This document shows positions 42,973 to 51,869 of a DNA stretch of 64,000 bases, one piece after another (positions within the stretch are counted from its first letter, which is position 1; each line of letters starts with the position of its first letter). Below the pieces are notes generated by a model. That model worked only from the letters and a program-made list of their open reading frames with translations, did no database searches and had not been told where the DNA came from. The DNA is from Rossellomorea marisflavi (GTDB lineage Bacteria > Bacillota > Bacilli > Bacillales > Bacillaceae_B). The translations under genes and the position numbers were made by a program. Where the stretch lies: the NCBI RefSeq assembly GCF_022170785.1, contig NZ_CP081870.1, positions 608,001 to 672,000 of the forward strand. The letters are read 5' to 3'.

Positions 42973-43101
42973 GTTGTTCCCCTTTCTAGGTTCTTTGGTT
43001 GAGTCTATTGTATATACGTGTGAGACTGGGTGGAAGTTTCATTGTGATCATTTTTGTTCCCTGTGGTTGCATTTTGAATGAAAAAGCAGGGGAAAGGAGA
43101 T

Positions 43102-43222
43102 CGTTCCGTTTCGCTGCGGGTGGTCGCTTTCCGCGGGTCGGTCGATGAGCCTCCTCGTGCCTGCGGGGTCTCATCTTCCCGACTATCCGCAGGAGTCGAC
43201 CACCCTCCGCTACACTGCACTG
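43102..43222 (+). repeat. GC-rich hairpin element, copy 8
   Basis: The arms GGGTGGTCG (43118-43126) and CGACCACCC (43197-43205) pair perfectly. The scaffold is CTTTCCGCGGGTCGG, GAGCCTCCTCGTGCCTGC, GGGGTCTCATC and GCAGGAGT. It is the first of three tandem units with a period of about 203 bp. Confidence 0.82.
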
Positions 43223-43304
43223 TTGGATGGTTGAAGGGGTAGGGCAAATCAGCAAAGTATGTCCTTCCCTTCATTTTTTGATGGATGTGTCGTGAGAAAT
43301 GGAT

Positions 43305-43428
43305 CGTTCCGTTTCTCTGGGGATGGTCGCTTTCCGCGGGTCGGTCGATGAGCCTCCTCGTGCCTGCGGGGTCTCATCTTCCCGACTATCCGCAGGAGTC
43401 GACCGCCCTTCGCTGCACTGCACTGTTG
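43305..43428 (+). repeat. GC-rich hairpin element, copy 9
   Basis: The arms GGATGGTCG (43321-43329) and CGACCGCCC (43400-43408) pair with one wobble and one mismatch. Confidence 0.78.
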
Positions 43429-43506
43429 GATGTTTGAAGGGGATAGAGAAAAGCGAGTAACATATCCTCCCTTCATTTTTCGATGGATGTGTCGTGAAAA
43501 ATGAAT

Positions 43507-43628
43507 CGTTCCGTTCCGCTGCGGGTGGTCGCTTTCCGCGAGTCGGTCGATGAGCCTCCTCGTGCCTGCGGGGTTTCATCTTCCTGACTATCCGCAGGAG
43601 TCGACCCCCCTCCGCTGCACTGCACTGT
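43507..43628 (+). repeat. GC-rich hairpin element, copy 10
   Basis: The arms GGGTGGTCG (43523-43531) and CGACCCCCC (43602-43610) pair with one mismatch. Confidence 0.78.
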
Positions 43629-43846
43629 TGGATGTTGATGGGGGGGAATTTGCAATTGTACCTCTGATTAAGCAGACAAAATAAGTAACTTCAATACCCT
43701 TCAATATATATGGTGATCGCCTTTGCTACACAGGATCTACTTGGACAGATTATGAGACCCCCCTCTCAGCCGTTCAATCTATTTAGGGATCAGATGAGGT
43801 TCTACATAACCCGGTATGATTCATTGAAAACCTATCAATCATCAAA

Positions 43847-43973
43847 GAGTGAAGTGCAACGGAGGCCGCCCGACTCCTATGGGAGTAGCGGGCAGGGTGA
43901 GACCCTGCAGGCTTGCCAAAGCGGCTCACCGCACGCCCCATGGAAAGCAGGCGGCCGCAGTGGAACGAAACGG
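43847..43973 (-). repeat. GC-rich hairpin element, copy 11, inverted
   Basis: The arms GGCCGCCCG (43864-43872) and CAGGCGGCC (43948-43956) pair with one wobble. The body is closest to copy 1, including CCATGG and GCGGTGAGCCGC-like words in reverse. The 42973-44003 gap holds no credible gene besides these elements. Confidence 0.78.
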
Positions 43974-44003
43974 ACTGACCCCCTACCAATCTCCCAATTA
44001 GAA

Positions 44004-44039
44004 TAAAAAAAGAGAATGCCCATCATCAGGACATTCTCT
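44004..44039 (-). terminator. Terminator of the PTS/EEP operon
   Basis: On the minus strand AGAGAATG pairs with CATTCTCT across a 13-nt loop, followed by T7 at 44010-44004. Confidence 0.8.
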
Positions 44040-44044
44040 AGTAT

Positions 44045-44824
44045 TCACCAATCCAGTTCCACTTCAACCCCGTAGTGGTCGGAAATAATGGGGCGGTTGG
44101 TTCCGTTGAAGATGACGGCGGAAGAGTGGACGTTGATCTTGCGGCTGGAGAGGATGAGGTCAATCCTCAATCCTTTGTCATTCCCATCCCATCCAGCAAT
44201 ATCGCCTTGGATGGTAGTGCCATTGTCGCGCTTTTGGGCAAGTTGGAAGGTGTCCCACAGCCCTTTGTTCATCAGATAGTCATAGCCTTCATCACGTGTG
44301 TTGGCATCATTGTTGAAATCGCCCATGAGGAAGAAGGGATCAGCTGCCTTTTCAAAGAGACGGTCAGCCTGGTTCATGAATGGTTCTTCTTCATCCTGCC
44401 ACCATCCAAGATGGCAGGAGTAGAAGGTGACCTTTTCATCGCGAACGGGGATGGTGATCCCGATGACCTTACGGGTTTTCCAATTGGCTGGGTCTTTATC
44501 ATTTGAAACATGGAATCGGTGCTCTTCCAATACAGGGTGCCGGGTCAAAAGCGCTGCGCCTTCTTCAAAGCGATCATACCCGACATGGGCGTAGTCCCAT
44601 ATGAATGAGTATCCTGTGACACAGCGTTTCTCCAGCTCCCGGAGGAGGAGGAGAGCAAAGTTGTCTTCTTTGACGAACGCTTCCTCTTCCGATATGAGCT
44701 GATTGACCTCCTGCAGGGCGATGACATCGTACTCTCTTTCCGCGATGGTATCGGCAAGGATCCCGAGTTTCTCCCACTGATTGTCTTCAAGCCAGGAGTG
44801 GCAGTTGAGGGTGAGGAGCTTCAT
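44045..44824 (-). CDS. Endonuclease/exonuclease/phosphatase (EEP) fold hydrolase
   Basis: A 259-residue cytosolic member of the EEP superfamily (DNase I / sphingomyelinase / inositol phosphatase fold). Catalytic landmarks are LTLNCHSW near residue 4, the metal-binding glutamate in IALQEVNQ near 38, FYSCHLGWW near 135, the MGDFNND pair near 168 and the terminal ISDHYGVEVEL with the active-site Asp-His. No signal peptide is present. ATG 44824 begins two bases after the PTS IIBC stop codon, with the ribosome site GGGGGCGTAAGG inside the PTS gene. The operon context suggests a sugar-phosphate or phosphodiester substrate linked to the imported sugar; the true substrate is unknown. Confidence 0.82.
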   Translation of the reverse strand: MKLLTLNCHSWLEDNQWEKLGILADTIAEREYDVIALQEVNQLISEEEAFVKEDNFALLLLRELEKRCVTGYSFIWDYAHVGYDRFEEGAALLTRHPVLEEHRFHVSNDKDPANWKTRKVIGITIPVRDEKVTFYSCHLGWWQDEEEPFMNQADRLFEKAADPFFLMGDFNNDANTRDEGYDYLMNKGLWDTFQLAQKRDNGTTIQGDIAGWDGNDKGLRIDLILSSRKINVHSSAVIFNGTNRPIISDHYGVEVELDW

Positions 44825-44826
44825 CC

Positions 44827-46461
44827 TTACGCCCCCAGCATATCCTGGATATCGGATTTGATGACATCGGCTTTCGGGCCGTAGATGGCCTGGACGCCTT
44901 TGTCTTTTGTGATAAGGCCGAGGGCCCCGTTTGCTTTCCATTCCTGTTCTGAACCCACCAGGCTAGGATCTTTTACGGTGACACGAAGGCGCGTCATGCA
45001 CGCATCCACGTCGACGATGTTGCTTTCGCCTCCGAGTAGTGCGACTACTTTCGGAGCGACGGAATCTTTTTTGACTGCACCTTGCGACTGGGTGACTTCG
45101 TCCTCGATGTAGTTACCGTTACGTCCCGGTGTCGGGAAGTTGAAGCGCTTGATCAGGAAGTTGGCCACTCCGAAGTTCAGTCCGAAGAACACGAGACAGG
45201 CGATAAAGAAATTCACAAGGTCGAGCCAGAGTCCGGCTTTCACGATCATCGGCGTCCTGGTGAGGAGCTCGATGAATCCGAAGGAGTGGACGCGGATGTG
45301 GATCAGATCCACGATGGCGAAGGCAAGTCCTGTCATGATGGCGTATACCACATAAAGAAGCGGGGCAGCGAACATGAACATGAATTCGATCGGCTCTGTG
45401 ACACCTGTCAGGAATACAGCAAGGCCTGCAGATAGGAACATGGATTTGTACTTTTTCTTCTTGTCTTTATCCACATTGCGGTACATGGCATACGCGATAC
45501 CGATAAGGGACGCAGTGGACAGGATCATTTGACCAACTTTGAAACGGGCCGGTGTTACGTCGCCAAGAAGCTGTTTGTAGCTTGCTGTGTCTCCGGCGGA
45601 CAGGAAGTTGTTCAGGTCGGCGATCCAGGCTAGCCATAGCGGGTCTTGACCTGCGACCGTAGATCCTTGGCCTGAGCCTGTAAGGATGGTGTACGTCCCG
45701 CCAAGCTCTGTGTAGTTCATTGGCACGGTGAGCATATGGTGAAGGCCGAATGGAAGCAGCAGACGCTCGAGTGCTCCGAAGATGAATGGAGCGACGATCG
45801 GTGCCGTATCCCGTGATGTAGCGATCCATTGACCGAAGTCATTCAAGAGACCCTGGATGAACGGCCATACGATGGACATCACGATAGCGGTTACAATGGA
45901 ACCCGCAATCACGACGAACGGAACGAAACGCTTCCCGTTAAAGAAGGAAAGGGCATCCGGAAGTTTGTCATAATTGTAGAATCGATTGAAGAGATTCGCT
46001 CCGAGGAAACCGGAGATGATCCCGACGAATACGCCCATATTGAGGGCCGGTGCCCCGAGGACGGAAGTGAAATAGTCGGAAACGACGAGCGTCTGACCGA
46101 ACAGGGACGAAATCGTAGCTTCAGGATCCGCCAGCATATCGGCATTGACGCCGAAGATGGCACCGGTGATCCGGTTGATCAAGATGAAGGCTATGAGGGC
46201 AGCGAATGCACCACCGGCACGTTCCTTCGCCCATGATCCCCCTATGGCGACAGCGAAGAGGATATGCAGGTTGGTAATGATTCCCCATCCGATGTCTTCT
46301 AGTACTCTTGCAATCGTTTGCACTAAAACCAAGTCTCCGCCGGTCATGCCGATCAGCTTCCCGATGGAGATCATGATTCCGGCAGCCGGCATAACGGCCA
46401 CAACGACGAGAAGGGCTTTCCCGAACTTCTGCCAGAAATCAAAAGACAATAAATTCTTCAT
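44827..46461 (-). CDS. PTS glucose/maltose-family transporter IICB
   Basis: A 544-residue phosphotransferase permease. The IIC domain (about 1-420) has ten transmembrane segments with PAAGIMISIGKLIG at the start, the conserved GLHHMLTVPMNYTELGG and the signature GVTEPIEFMFMFAAPLLYVV near 345. A linker is followed by the IIB domain (about 465-544), whose phosphorylated cysteine is in VDACMTRLRVTVKD. It is most like the maltose/alpha-glucoside and glucose IICB branch; no IIA gene adjoins it, so it probably borrows the glucose-type IIA. A cre-like dyad lies about 100 bp upstream. It is translationally coupled to an EEP-fold hydrolase. Confidence 0.87.
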   Translation of the reverse strand: MKNLLSFDFWQKFGKALLVVVAVMPAAGIMISIGKLIGMTGGDLVLVQTIARVLEDIGWGIITNLHILFAVAIGGSWAKERAGGAFAALIAFILINRITGAIFGVNADMLADPEATISSLFGQTLVVSDYFTSVLGAPALNMGVFVGIISGFLGANLFNRFYNYDKLPDALSFFNGKRFVPFVVIAGSIVTAIVMSIVWPFIQGLLNDFGQWIATSRDTAPIVAPFIFGALERLLLPFGLHHMLTVPMNYTELGGTYTILTGSGQGSTVAGQDPLWLAWIADLNNFLSAGDTASYKQLLGDVTPARFKVGQMILSTASLIGIAYAMYRNVDKDKKKKYKSMFLSAGLAVFLTGVTEPIEFMFMFAAPLLYVVYAIMTGLAFAIVDLIHIRVHSFGFIELLTRTPMIVKAGLWLDLVNFFIACLVFFGLNFGVANFLIKRFNFPTPGRNGNYIEDEVTQSQGAVKKDSVAPKVVALLGGESNIVDVDACMTRLRVTVKDPSLVGSEQEWKANGALGLITKDKGVQAIYGPKADVIKSDIQDMLGA

Positions 46462-46561
46462 GTGTACTTCCTCCCTATGTGTGCGTTTTCATTTTTAAAC
46501 ACGATCTTTCTATCTGTTAAGCATGGCTTTCGCTATAAAAAGATACAAAAGTGTAAACGGT

Positions 46562-46581
46562 TAATGCAACCGTTTGCATTA
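46562..46581 (-). promoter_or_regulatory. cre/LacI-type operator upstream of the PTS operon
   Basis: The 20-bp dyad TAATGCAACCGTTTGCATTA fits the catabolite-responsive consensus WTGNAANCGNWNNCW on the minus strand. It could bind CcpA or a local LacI-family regulator. Confidence 0.65.
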
Positions 46582-46672
46582 ATATAGCATTATTGTAAGA
46601 TATCTTTTTGAGGAAAGCAATAGAAAGTTTAGAAGACGTATATTATCATTAAAAATAAAGAGGTAGAAAAAA

Positions 46673-47488
46673 ATGGGAGAGATGTTAATGAACCAGAAAG
46701 ACATGAGCCAGATTAACGAGACAGGGTGGAATCGACATGCGTATGATGCGTGGGTAAACCGGCATGGCGTTCCGGCAGAATATGCTGAGAAGATTAAACA
46801 TAACCCTCGGAAATCCGTTGAACACTACCTGAACTATATGAATGGAGTCAAAGGAAGAAAGATTGTGAATCTGCTAGGATCGAAAGGAAACAAGGCCGTT
46901 TCTTTTGCACTCCTTGGAGCGGGTGTGACAGTTGTCGATCTTTCAAAGGATAATGCGCGTTACGCTTCGGAGTTGGCAGAAGCTGCAGGGGTAAAAGTGA
47001 CCTATATCGTTTCTGACGTCCTAGACATCCCGGAAACCCAAAAGATCTCGGATGCGGACTACATTGTATTGGAGTTGGGCGTGTTGCATTATTTCCTTGA
47101 TCTCGACCCATTGTTCGCCCTGATACATGAGGGGTTGAAGAAGGGAGGACGATTCATCCTGCGTGATTATCACCCGATGGTGTCGAAAGTATTGAGGGCA
47201 AAGGATGGGATGATGACGGTTGAGGGGGATTACTTTGACCGTGATATGAAAGAAGTTGATGTGGCTTATGCAATCCACCTACCCGAAGAACAAAAAAAGT
47301 CCCTCCCAAAAAATACAATCAGAAGGTGGACACTGGGGGAAGTCATCACGTCATTGGTGAGGGCAGGTCTTACAATCCAGCACTTGGAAGAAGAAGCAGG
47401 AATCAGATGGGCCTTTCCGGAAGGAACCCCGGAAGGATTTGAGGAAAAGATGCCGGGATTATTCACATTGATTGCGGATAAAAAGTAA
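46673..47488 (+). CDS. Class I SAM-dependent methyltransferase
   Basis: A 271-residue soluble methyltransferase. An N-terminal segment, WNRHAYDAWVNRHGVPAEYA, is followed by the SAM-binding region KIVNLLGSKGNKAVSFALLG (motif I with GSKGNKA instead of the usual GxGxG). VTVVDLSKDNARYASEL is the acidic loop, ADYIVLELGVLHYFLDLDPL motif IV and GGRFILRDYHP motif V. The degenerate motif I is shared with Bacillus relatives of this type. The target is unknown. Starts at 46673 (site GAGGTAG) or 46688 (site GGGAGAG) are both possible. It shares a bidirectional terminator with cysA. Confidence 0.82.
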   Translation: MGEMLMNQKDMSQINETGWNRHAYDAWVNRHGVPAEYAEKIKHNPRKSVEHYLNYMNGVKGRKIVNLLGSKGNKAVSFALLGAGVTVVDLSKDNARYASELAEAAGVKVTYIVSDVLDIPETQKISDADYIVLELGVLHYFLDLDPLFALIHEGLKKGGRFILRDYHPMVSKVLRAKDGMMTVEGDYFDRDMKEVDVAYAIHLPEEQKKSLPKNTIRRWTLGEVITSLVRAGLTIQHLEEEAGIRWAFPEGTPEGFEEKMPGLFTLIADKK

Positions 47489-47555
47489 GGAAGGGGACTG
47501 ATGCGTGAGCGAAAGAGACAGGACTCCATCCAGCACATGCCGAATCCCTGTGTAC

Positions 47556-47603
47556 ATAAACAAATGTCCATTACCTTGACGGATCAGGTAATGGACATTT
47601 GTG
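47556..47603. terminator. Bidirectional terminator
   Basis: AAATGTCCATTACCT and AGGTAATGGACATTT form a 15-bp stem between the convergent methyltransferase and cysA genes. Confidence 0.85.
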
Positions 47604-47604
47604 T

Positions 47605-48678
47605 TTAGATAACATAATCCTCCGGTGGAAACACCTTCAGATGTCTTGGCTTGATGTAAACCGATTCTCCGATTTCGAGGGCGAGATCGCGGAATCGCTC
47701 TTTGGTGATTTCAGCCTCCACATATTCGTCCGTATCGGCCCGGATCAGCTCGACTCGGACGACGGCTCCGACAATGTGGAGATGGTTGACGGTGGCCTGA
47801 ACGGTTTCGTCACCCTGAATCTCTTTGCTGATGGTGAGGTCATGTGGGCGAACGTAAGCGGCCGCTTCACTCCCACCCGAATGAGTGAGGTTCGGGGTAT
47901 TCAAGACGAGATCCCCGTGTACGAGGGTTCCTTCATGAAGGCGGCCCTTGAAGATATTGACACTTCCGAGGAAGTCGTAGACAAACGGCGTCTGGGGGTT
48001 CTCGTATACTTCGATGGGAGTGCCGATCTGTTCGATGCGTCCCTGATTCATGACGACGATTTTATCGGCTACATCCAGTGCCTCTTCCTGGTCGTGGGTG
48101 ACGAAGATACTGGAGATCTGGAATTCATCGTGAAGACGGCGAAGCCATCTTCGCAGTTCTTTCCGCACTTTGGCATCGAGGGCTCCGAAAGGTTCATCCA
48201 ACAAAAGGACCTTCGGTTCAACAGCAAGTGCCCTTGCGAGGGCGACGCGCTGTCTTTGACCGCCTGACAGCTGGGAAGGGTAGCGGTCTGCCAGGGCCCC
48301 CAGCTTCACAAGATCGAGGAGTTCTTGGACTTTTTCTTTGATGACCTTACGGGATGGACGCTCCTTCCTCGGTTTTACCTTCAGCCCATAGGCGACGTTT
48401 TCAAAGACGGTCATATGCCTGAAGAGGGCATAATGCTGGAAGACGAATCCGACTCCCCGTTCTTTGGCCGTGATGGAGGTGATGTCTTGATGATCGAAAC
48501 GGATCGACCCATTGTCGGGGGCTTCGAGTCCGGCGATGATCCTGAGGAGGGATGTCTTCCCCGAGCCCGATGGACCAAGGAGGGCCACCAATTCTCCGGT
48601 TTGGATATCGAGGTTGATATCCGAAAGGGCCTGGAACGTTCCGAATGATTTTGACACGTGATCAATGACTATGCTCAT
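47605..48678 (-). CDS. cysA: Sulfate/thiosulfate ABC transporter ATPase CysA
   Basis: A 357-residue ATPase that powers sulfate import. Walker A is GPSGSGKTS (about 35-43), the signature is QLSGGQRQR (about 134), Walker B is [12 protein letters not shown] and the switch histidine is in [16 protein letters not shown]-terminal TOBE regulatory domain (about 240-350) is present, as in CysA. It is the last gene of the sbp-cysT-cysW-cysA operon, 15 bp after cysW, with its own terminator. Confidence 0.93.
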   Translation of the reverse strand: MSIVIDHVSKSFGTFQALSDINLDIQTGELVALLGPSGSGKTSLLRIIAGLEAPDNGSIRFDHQDITSITAKERGVGFVFQHYALFRHMTVFENVAYGLKVKPRKERPSRKVIKEKVQELLDLVKLGALADRYPSQLSGGQRQRVALARALAVEPKVLLLDEPFGALDAKVRKELRRWLRRLHDEFQISSIFVTHDQEEALDVADKIVVMNQGRIEQIGTPIEVYENPQTPFVYDFLGSVNIFKGRLHEGTLVHGDLVLNTPNLTHSGGSEAAAYVRPHDLTISKEIQGDETVQATVNHLHIVGAVVRVELIRADTDEYVEAEITKERFRDLALEIGESVYIKPRHLKVFPPEDYVI

Positions 48679-48693
48679 AGTATTCCCTCTCTA

Positions 48694-49575
48694 TCAGTGG
48701 ACATGGACGTCCGTTTGTTTTTGTCCCTTCCATTCAAGGAAGCTTTTAATGACAAGTGTGATGATGGCCATGATGGACATCAGGGACGCGACGGCGAATG
48801 CGGCGGCAAATTGGTACTCTCCGTACAGAATTTCGATATGGAGGGGCATCGTATTCGTGAGTCCGCGTATATGGCCCGATACGACGGATACGGCACCGAA
48901 TTCCCCTATGGCCTTGGCATTTGCGAGGATCATGCCGTAAAGAAGGGCCCATTTGATGTTCGGCAGGGTGACATGCAGGAAGGTTTTCCACCCTCCTGCA
49001 CCGAGGGTGATGGACGCCTCCTCTTCGGATGTGCCCTGTGCCTGCATCAAGGGGATGAGCTCCCGGGCTACGAAGGGGACGGTGACAAACAATGTAGCAA
49101 GGATGATACCTGGGACGGCAAAGACGATCTTGATATCATGCTCGAACAGCCAGTCACCGAATACCCCCTGTGCTCCGAAAAGCAGGACGAAGATGAGTCC
49201 TGCGATGATCGGGGAGATGGCAAAAGGCAGATCGATGAGCGTAATGAGGATGTTCTTGCCCCTGAACTGGAACTTTGTGATCGCCCAGGCGGCTGCGATG
49301 CCGAACAGGCCATTCATAGGGACCGAGATGAGAGCTACGAGCAGGGTCAGCTTGATGGCTGAAAGGGCTTCGGGCTGTGTGATGGCTGCCATGTAGACGT
49401 CCAATCCTTTATCGAATGCCTGAAGGAAGACTGTAATGAGAGGCAGGATCAGAAACAGACCCAGGAACAAGAGGGCAATGGTGATAAGCAACCACTTCAC
49501 CCATTGTGGATCAGTCGTCCCCCTTGCCTGTATAACCGGTGCGGTTGAGCGTTCGATTGGCGGATGACCCGACAA
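48694..49575 (-). CDS. cysW: Sulfate ABC transporter permease CysW
   Basis: A 293-residue permease with six transmembrane helices and the EAA-type coupling loop [20 protein letters not shown] near residue 190. The N-terminus ([10 protein letters not shown]) is cytosolic. The start is TTG at 49575, supported by AAGGAGG seven bases upstream. It lies between cysT and cysA in the sulfate operon and pairs with CysT to form the channel. Confidence 0.92.
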   Translation of the reverse strand: MSGHPPIERSTAPVIQARGTTDPQWVKWLLITIALLFLGLFLILPLITVFLQAFDKGLDVYMAAITQPEALSAIKLTLLVALISVPMNGLFGIAAAWAITKFQFRGKNILITLIDLPFAISPIIAGLIFVLLFGAQGVFGDWLFEHDIKIVFAVPGIILATLFVTVPFVARELIPLMQAQGTSEEEASITLGAGGWKTFLHVTLPNIKWALLYGMILANAKAIGEFGAVSVVSGHIRGLTNTMPLHIEILYGEYQFAAAFAVASLMSIMAIITLVIKSFLEWKGQKQTDVHVH

Positions 49576-49590
49576 AGCATTTCCTCCTTC

Positions 49591-50430
49591 CTACCTGTGA
49601 ATGAATTTGCGATTGGTCCACCATTGAATCAAGTTGATGACCAGTAGTAAAAGAAAAGACGTCACCAGCATCACCGTGGCGATGGCAGTGGCCCCGGAAT
49701 AATCAAACTGTTCCAGCTTCGTCAGGATGATCAGGGGCGTGATCTCCGTCTTGAATGGCATATTGCCAGCGATGAATACGACGGAACCATATTCCCCAAG
49801 GGACCGGGCAAAGGCAAGGGTGAACCCTGCCAGGGCCGCAGGGAGAAGCTCAGGGAAGATGACCTTCCTGAACGTCTGGAGGCGGCTGGCCCCCAGGGAA
49901 GAGGAGGCCTCTTCCACTTCCTTTTCTAGATTTTGAAGGACGGGCTGAACCATCCTCACCACGAATGGAAGTCCGATGAAGATCAATGCGATGACGACAC
50001 CGATTGGGGTAAAGGCGACTTTGAACCCGAGTAGGCTGCCGATCCAACCATTTGGAGCGTAGACCGTCGTCAGTGCGATTCCAGCTACGGCTGTAGGGAG
50101 TGCAAATGGCAAATCGACGAGTCCATCGATGATTTTCTTGCCGGGGAACCGGTAGCGGACAAGGACCCATGCAAGAAGGACGCCGAACGCCACATTGATG
50201 AGGGCGGCGGCCAAAGAGGCCCCAAAACTCAGCTTATAGGATGCGATCACCCTGGGATCCAACACGGTATCAATGAACTCGGTCCATCCCATCCTGGCGG
50301 TGTAGAAGAAGATCATGGAAAGGGGCAGGAGTACAAGGATGCTCAGGTAGAGCGTCGTGTACCCCATTGTCAAACCGAATCCAGGTAATACATTGTGGCG
50401 TTTCGTTGAGCGGATTTTTCCTCTGGTCAT
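49591..50430 (-). CDS. cysT: Sulfate ABC transporter permease CysT
   Basis: A 279-residue permease with six transmembrane helices. DLPFALPTAVAGIALTTVY near residue 106 and the coupling loop EVEEASSSLGASRLQTFRKV near 175 are typical of CysT/CysU. AGGTGATCAC precedes the ATG. It is separated by 15 bp from cysW and 23 bp from the binding-protein gene. Confidence 0.92.
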   Translation of the reverse strand: MTRGKIRSTKRHNVLPGFGLTMGYTTLYLSILVLLPLSMIFFYTARMGWTEFIDTVLDPRVIASYKLSFGASLAAALINVAFGVLLAWVLVRYRFPGKKIIDGLVDLPFALPTAVAGIALTTVYAPNGWIGSLLGFKVAFTPIGVVIALIFIGLPFVVRMVQPVLQNLEKEVEEASSSLGASRLQTFRKVIFPELLPAALAGFTLAFARSLGEYGSVVFIAGNMPFKTEITPLIILTKLEQFDYSGATAIATVMLVTSFLLLLVINLIQWWTNRKFIHR

Positions 50431-50453
50431 GTGATCACCTGTTACCTTTCGTG

Positions 50454-51491
50454 CTATTCAGCGTAGATTTCGTCGAATGTTCCCCCATCATTAAAGTGGG
50501 TTTCCTGTGCTTTTTGCCAGCCACCGAATGCATCATCCACGGTCACGAGCTCAATATCGGCAAATTTGTCGCCGTACTCCTTCAACACCTCAGGATCACG
50601 CGGTCTGTAGTAATTTTCAGCGGCAATTCTTTGTCCGGTCTCTGTATAGAGATACTCAAGATAGGCCTTGGCAACTTTGGTTGTGCCTTTCTTCTCGGCA
50701 ATCTTATCCACGACGGCTACAGGTGGTTCGGCAAGGATGCTGAGTGTTGGATTCACGATTTCGAACTCATCTTTTCCAAGCTCGTTGATGGAGAGATACG
50801 CTTCATTCTCCCAGGCAATCAGCACGTCACCCAGTCCCCGTTGAACGAAGGAGTTTGTCGCGTCACGTGCGCCTGAATCCAGGACCTCAACGTTTTTAAA
50901 CAGATCCCTCATATATCCTTTGATTTTCTTCTCATCACCGTTGTATGTCTTATCTGCATAGGACCAGGCTGCAAGGTAATTCCATCTCGCTCCGCCTGAT
51001 GTCTTAGGATTCGGTGTAATGACGGATACGTCGTCACGGATCAGATCGTCCCAGTCCTGTATATTCTTCGGATTTCCTTTCCGTACCAGGAAGACGATGG
51101 TGGACGTATAAGGCGTGGAATTGTCTTCAAGTTTTGACTGCCAGTCTTCTGAAATGATTCCGCGTTTTGCCGCGATTTCATCAATATCATAGGCGAGGGC
51201 GAGGGTGACAACATCCGCTTCCAATCCATCAATGACAGATCGTGCCTGTTTTCCTGAACCTCCATGGGACTGCTGGATGGTGACCTTCTGTCCGGTCTCT
51301 CCTTCCCAGTGCTTGGCGAATTCTTTATTGAATTCCTGATAAAGTTCCCTTGTCGGATCATACGACACGTTCAATAATTCCACAGCTTCTTTTGAATCGC
51401 TTCCTTTTTTACCGGCGGTTTCGCCCTGACTGCAGCCTGAAGCATAAAAGACCAGAGCTACGATGATCCCAATCAATGCATTTTTAACCAT
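50454..51491 (-). CDS. Sulfate-binding lipoprotein of the ABC transporter (Sbp/SubI-like)
   Basis: A 345-residue extracytoplasmic sulfate or thiosulfate receptor of the Sbp family. The signal peptide ends in the lipobox YASGC, with Cys20. Family motifs are [20 protein letters not shown] near residue 40, [20 protein letters not shown] near 74 and [19 protein letters not shown] near 153, the last providing the sulfate-contact Ser/Thr/Gly residues. It ends with [19 protein letters not shown]. It heads the operon, behind a leader with two terminator-like hairpins. Confidence 0.92.
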   Translation of the reverse strand: MVKNALIGIIVALVFYASGCSQGETAGKKGSDSKEAVELLNVSYDPTRELYQEFNKEFAKHWEGETGQKVTIQQSHGGSGKQARSVIDGLEADVVTLALAYDIDEIAAKRGIISEDWQSKLEDNSTPYTSTIVFLVRKGNPKNIQDWDDLIRDDVSVITPNPKTSGGARWNYLAAWSYADKTYNGDEKKIKGYMRDLFKNVEVLDSGARDATNSFVQRGLGDVLIAWENEAYLSINELGKDEFEIVNPTLSILAEPPVAVVDKIAEKKGTTKVAKAYLEYLYTETGQRIAAENYYRPRDPEVLKEYGDKFADIELVTVDDAFGGWQKAQETHFNDGGTFDEIYAE

Positions 51492-51522
51492 GTGAGTTCC
51501 CCCTCGTTAATTGTTTATTTAT

Positions 51523-51560
51523 CAAAAAAAGACCGCGCTATGTGTAATAAGCGGCGGCCT
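51523..51560 (-). terminator. Leader terminator proximal to the sulfate operon
   Basis: On the minus strand GGCCGCCGC pairs with GCGCGGTC (one bulge, one wobble) across about 11 nt, then T7. It lies between promoter-like sequence and the binding-protein start, about 32 bp before the ATG, so it must be passed for expression. Confidence 0.7.
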
Positions 51561-51654
51561 TCAGTTTGTCTGATCAGCACTGGGATATTCTAATTTAAAC
51601 TAATCATATTCACTTAATCGGAATTAGTTCCATGATTTTTTCATTACAGCAGAT

Positions 51655-51698
51655 GAAAAACAAGAAAGCCCCAGTCATGTGTTTCGACTAGGGCCTTT
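51655..51698 (-). terminator. Leader terminator distal to the sulfate operon
   Basis: On the minus strand AAAGGCCCTAGTC pairs with GACTGGGGCTTT, then CTTGTTTTT. It comes about 35-40 nt after a good promoter and about 165 bp before the operon. No SAM riboswitch or T-box core is visible in the 51492-51869 gap. Confidence 0.65.
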
Positions 51699-51731
51699 GG
51701 TTGTCCAATCGGCAGTATTCTGATTAGATAT

Positions 51732-51760
51732 AAGATATCTTACTATTCCGATAAAGTCAA
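51732..51760 (-). promoter_or_regulatory. Sigma-A-like promoter of the sulfate operon leader
   Basis: On the minus strand TTGACT (51760-51755), a 17-nt spacer and TATCTT (51737-51732). The spacer contains ATCGGAATAG; a related ATTCCGATTA word lies at about 51616-51625, so both could be parts of CymR-type sites, though this is inference. Confidence 0.6.
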
Positions 51761-51869
51761 TTGGTTTTTTGAGAGAAATATAGAGGATGAGAGATTTATT
51801 GAGTAATAAGATTTTGATGTTAATAAAGATAAGAAGAGGGGATATATGTAAAAAAAGGAGGCTTTTCAG

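Noticed and set aside
51492-51869. SAM (S-box) riboswitch before the sulfate operon
   Set aside because: The conserved S-box core words are absent; only two plain hairpins and promoter-like sequence are seen.
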